DNA of 5,957 nt, from NCBI GenBank assembly GCA_002718935.1, contig PBFV01000014.1:32066-38022 (forward strand), written 5' to 3'. This document shows positions 5,738 through 5,957 of this stretch, piece after piece. The stretch comes from Verrucomicrobiales bacterium. GTDB taxonomy: Bacteria > Verrucomicrobiota > Verrucomicrobiia > Limisphaerales > UBA1100. Within the stretch, counting starts at the first letter, position 1. Each line of letters opens with the position of its first letter. Below the pieces are notes generated by a model. The model had not been told where the DNA came from and did no database searches. It saw only the letters and a list, made by a program, of their open reading frames with translations. The translations under genes were made by a program, and so were the position numbers.

Positions 5738-5957
5738 TTAAATAAGTCCGGTGGTTTCGTCCCAGCCTTTTGCGATATTGAGGCATTGGACGGCTTGGCC
5801 GCTGGCGCCCTTCACGAGGTTATCGATGGCGCTCATGACGATCAGCCGCCCCGTGCGGCGATCGAGGCGCCAAGCAAGGTCGAGATGGTTGCTGTGCGTA
5901 ACGTGTTTGGTATCCGGCAAAGCATTGTCAGGCAGCAGCCGAATAAACGGCTCGTCC
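5738..5957 (-). CDS. argC: N-acetyl-gamma-glutamyl-phosphate reductase, C-terminal part
   Basis: Only the last 72 residues are visible; the frame is open to the window edge and ends at TAA 5738-5740. The C-terminus matches ArgC closely: DEPFIRLLPDNALPDTKHV at the upstream end, then THSNHLDLAW, the R-x-G-R-L-I-V-M-S-A-I-D strand and DNLVKGASGQAVQCLN, ending in a GWDETTGLI tail. ArgC reduces N-acetyl-gamma-glutamyl phosphate to the semialdehyde with NADPH in cytosolic arginine biosynthesis. The family catalytic cysteine lies upstream and is not in the window. The next gene on this strand, the TPR-redoxin lipoprotein, starts after a single base, so the two are probably co-transcribed and perhaps translationally coupled. 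A TTG at 5918-5920 is in frame but is an internal leucine codon, not a start. Confidence 0.95.
   Translation of the reverse strand, partial: DEPFIRLLPDNALPDTKHVTHSNHLDLAWRLDRRTGRLIVMSAIDNLVKGASGQAVQCLNIAKGWDETTGLI

Overview
The window looks like chromosomal DNA from a Verrucomicrobiota or Planctomycetota-type bacterium. This is inferred from gene content, not from a phylogenetic marker. The indicators are a twin-arginine Gfo/Idh/MocA oxidoreductase, a ThuA-like secreted protein, a DUF1080 (3-keto-disaccharide hydrolase) protein, a lipoprotein joining TPRs to a redoxin domain, weak or absent Shine-Dalgarno sequences, and an AT-rich palindromic spacer in otherwise GC-rich DNA. The DNA is almost entirely coding, and no stretch above 300 bases lacks a gene. 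I saw no RNA gene, CRISPR array, insertion sequence or attachment site.

Layout. Bases 1-966 (+) hold the 3' part of a gene with two DUF1080-type domains; its start lies outside the window. It converges, with 7 bases between stop codons, on a complete Tat-exported Gfo/Idh/MocA oxidoreductase (974-2269, -). An AT-rich spacer of about 110 bases follows, made of AATGAC/GTCATT units arranged as an imperfect palindrome; its edge overlaps the stop of a ThuA-like gene (2380-3324, -). A 72-base gap with a perfect 8-bp stem-loop separates that gene from a 779-residue lipoprotein gene (3397-5736, -). One base further upstream is the end of argC (5738-5957, -), which runs off the window.

How the genes may work together. 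Gfo/Idh/MocA, ThuA-like and DUF1080 proteins are all linked to 3-keto-sugar chemistry: oxidation of a glycoside at C3, then cleavage or processing of the keto-glycoside. All three could act outside the cytoplasm, since the oxidoreductase has a Tat signal and the ThuA protein a Sec-type signal. The window therefore plausibly holds an envelope-located 3-keto-glycoside module; the substrate cannot be read from the sequence. The TPR-redoxin lipoprotein is probably an envelope thiol-redox or scaffold protein of unknown role. It is joined tightly to argC (arginine biosynthesis), and I see no metabolic link between them.

Nothing here is clearly a new system. The best leads are the His-rich TPR/redoxin lipoprotein, the degenerate second DUF1080 domain, the palindromic spacer, and a 9-base C tract exactly at the lipoprotein's interdomain hinge.
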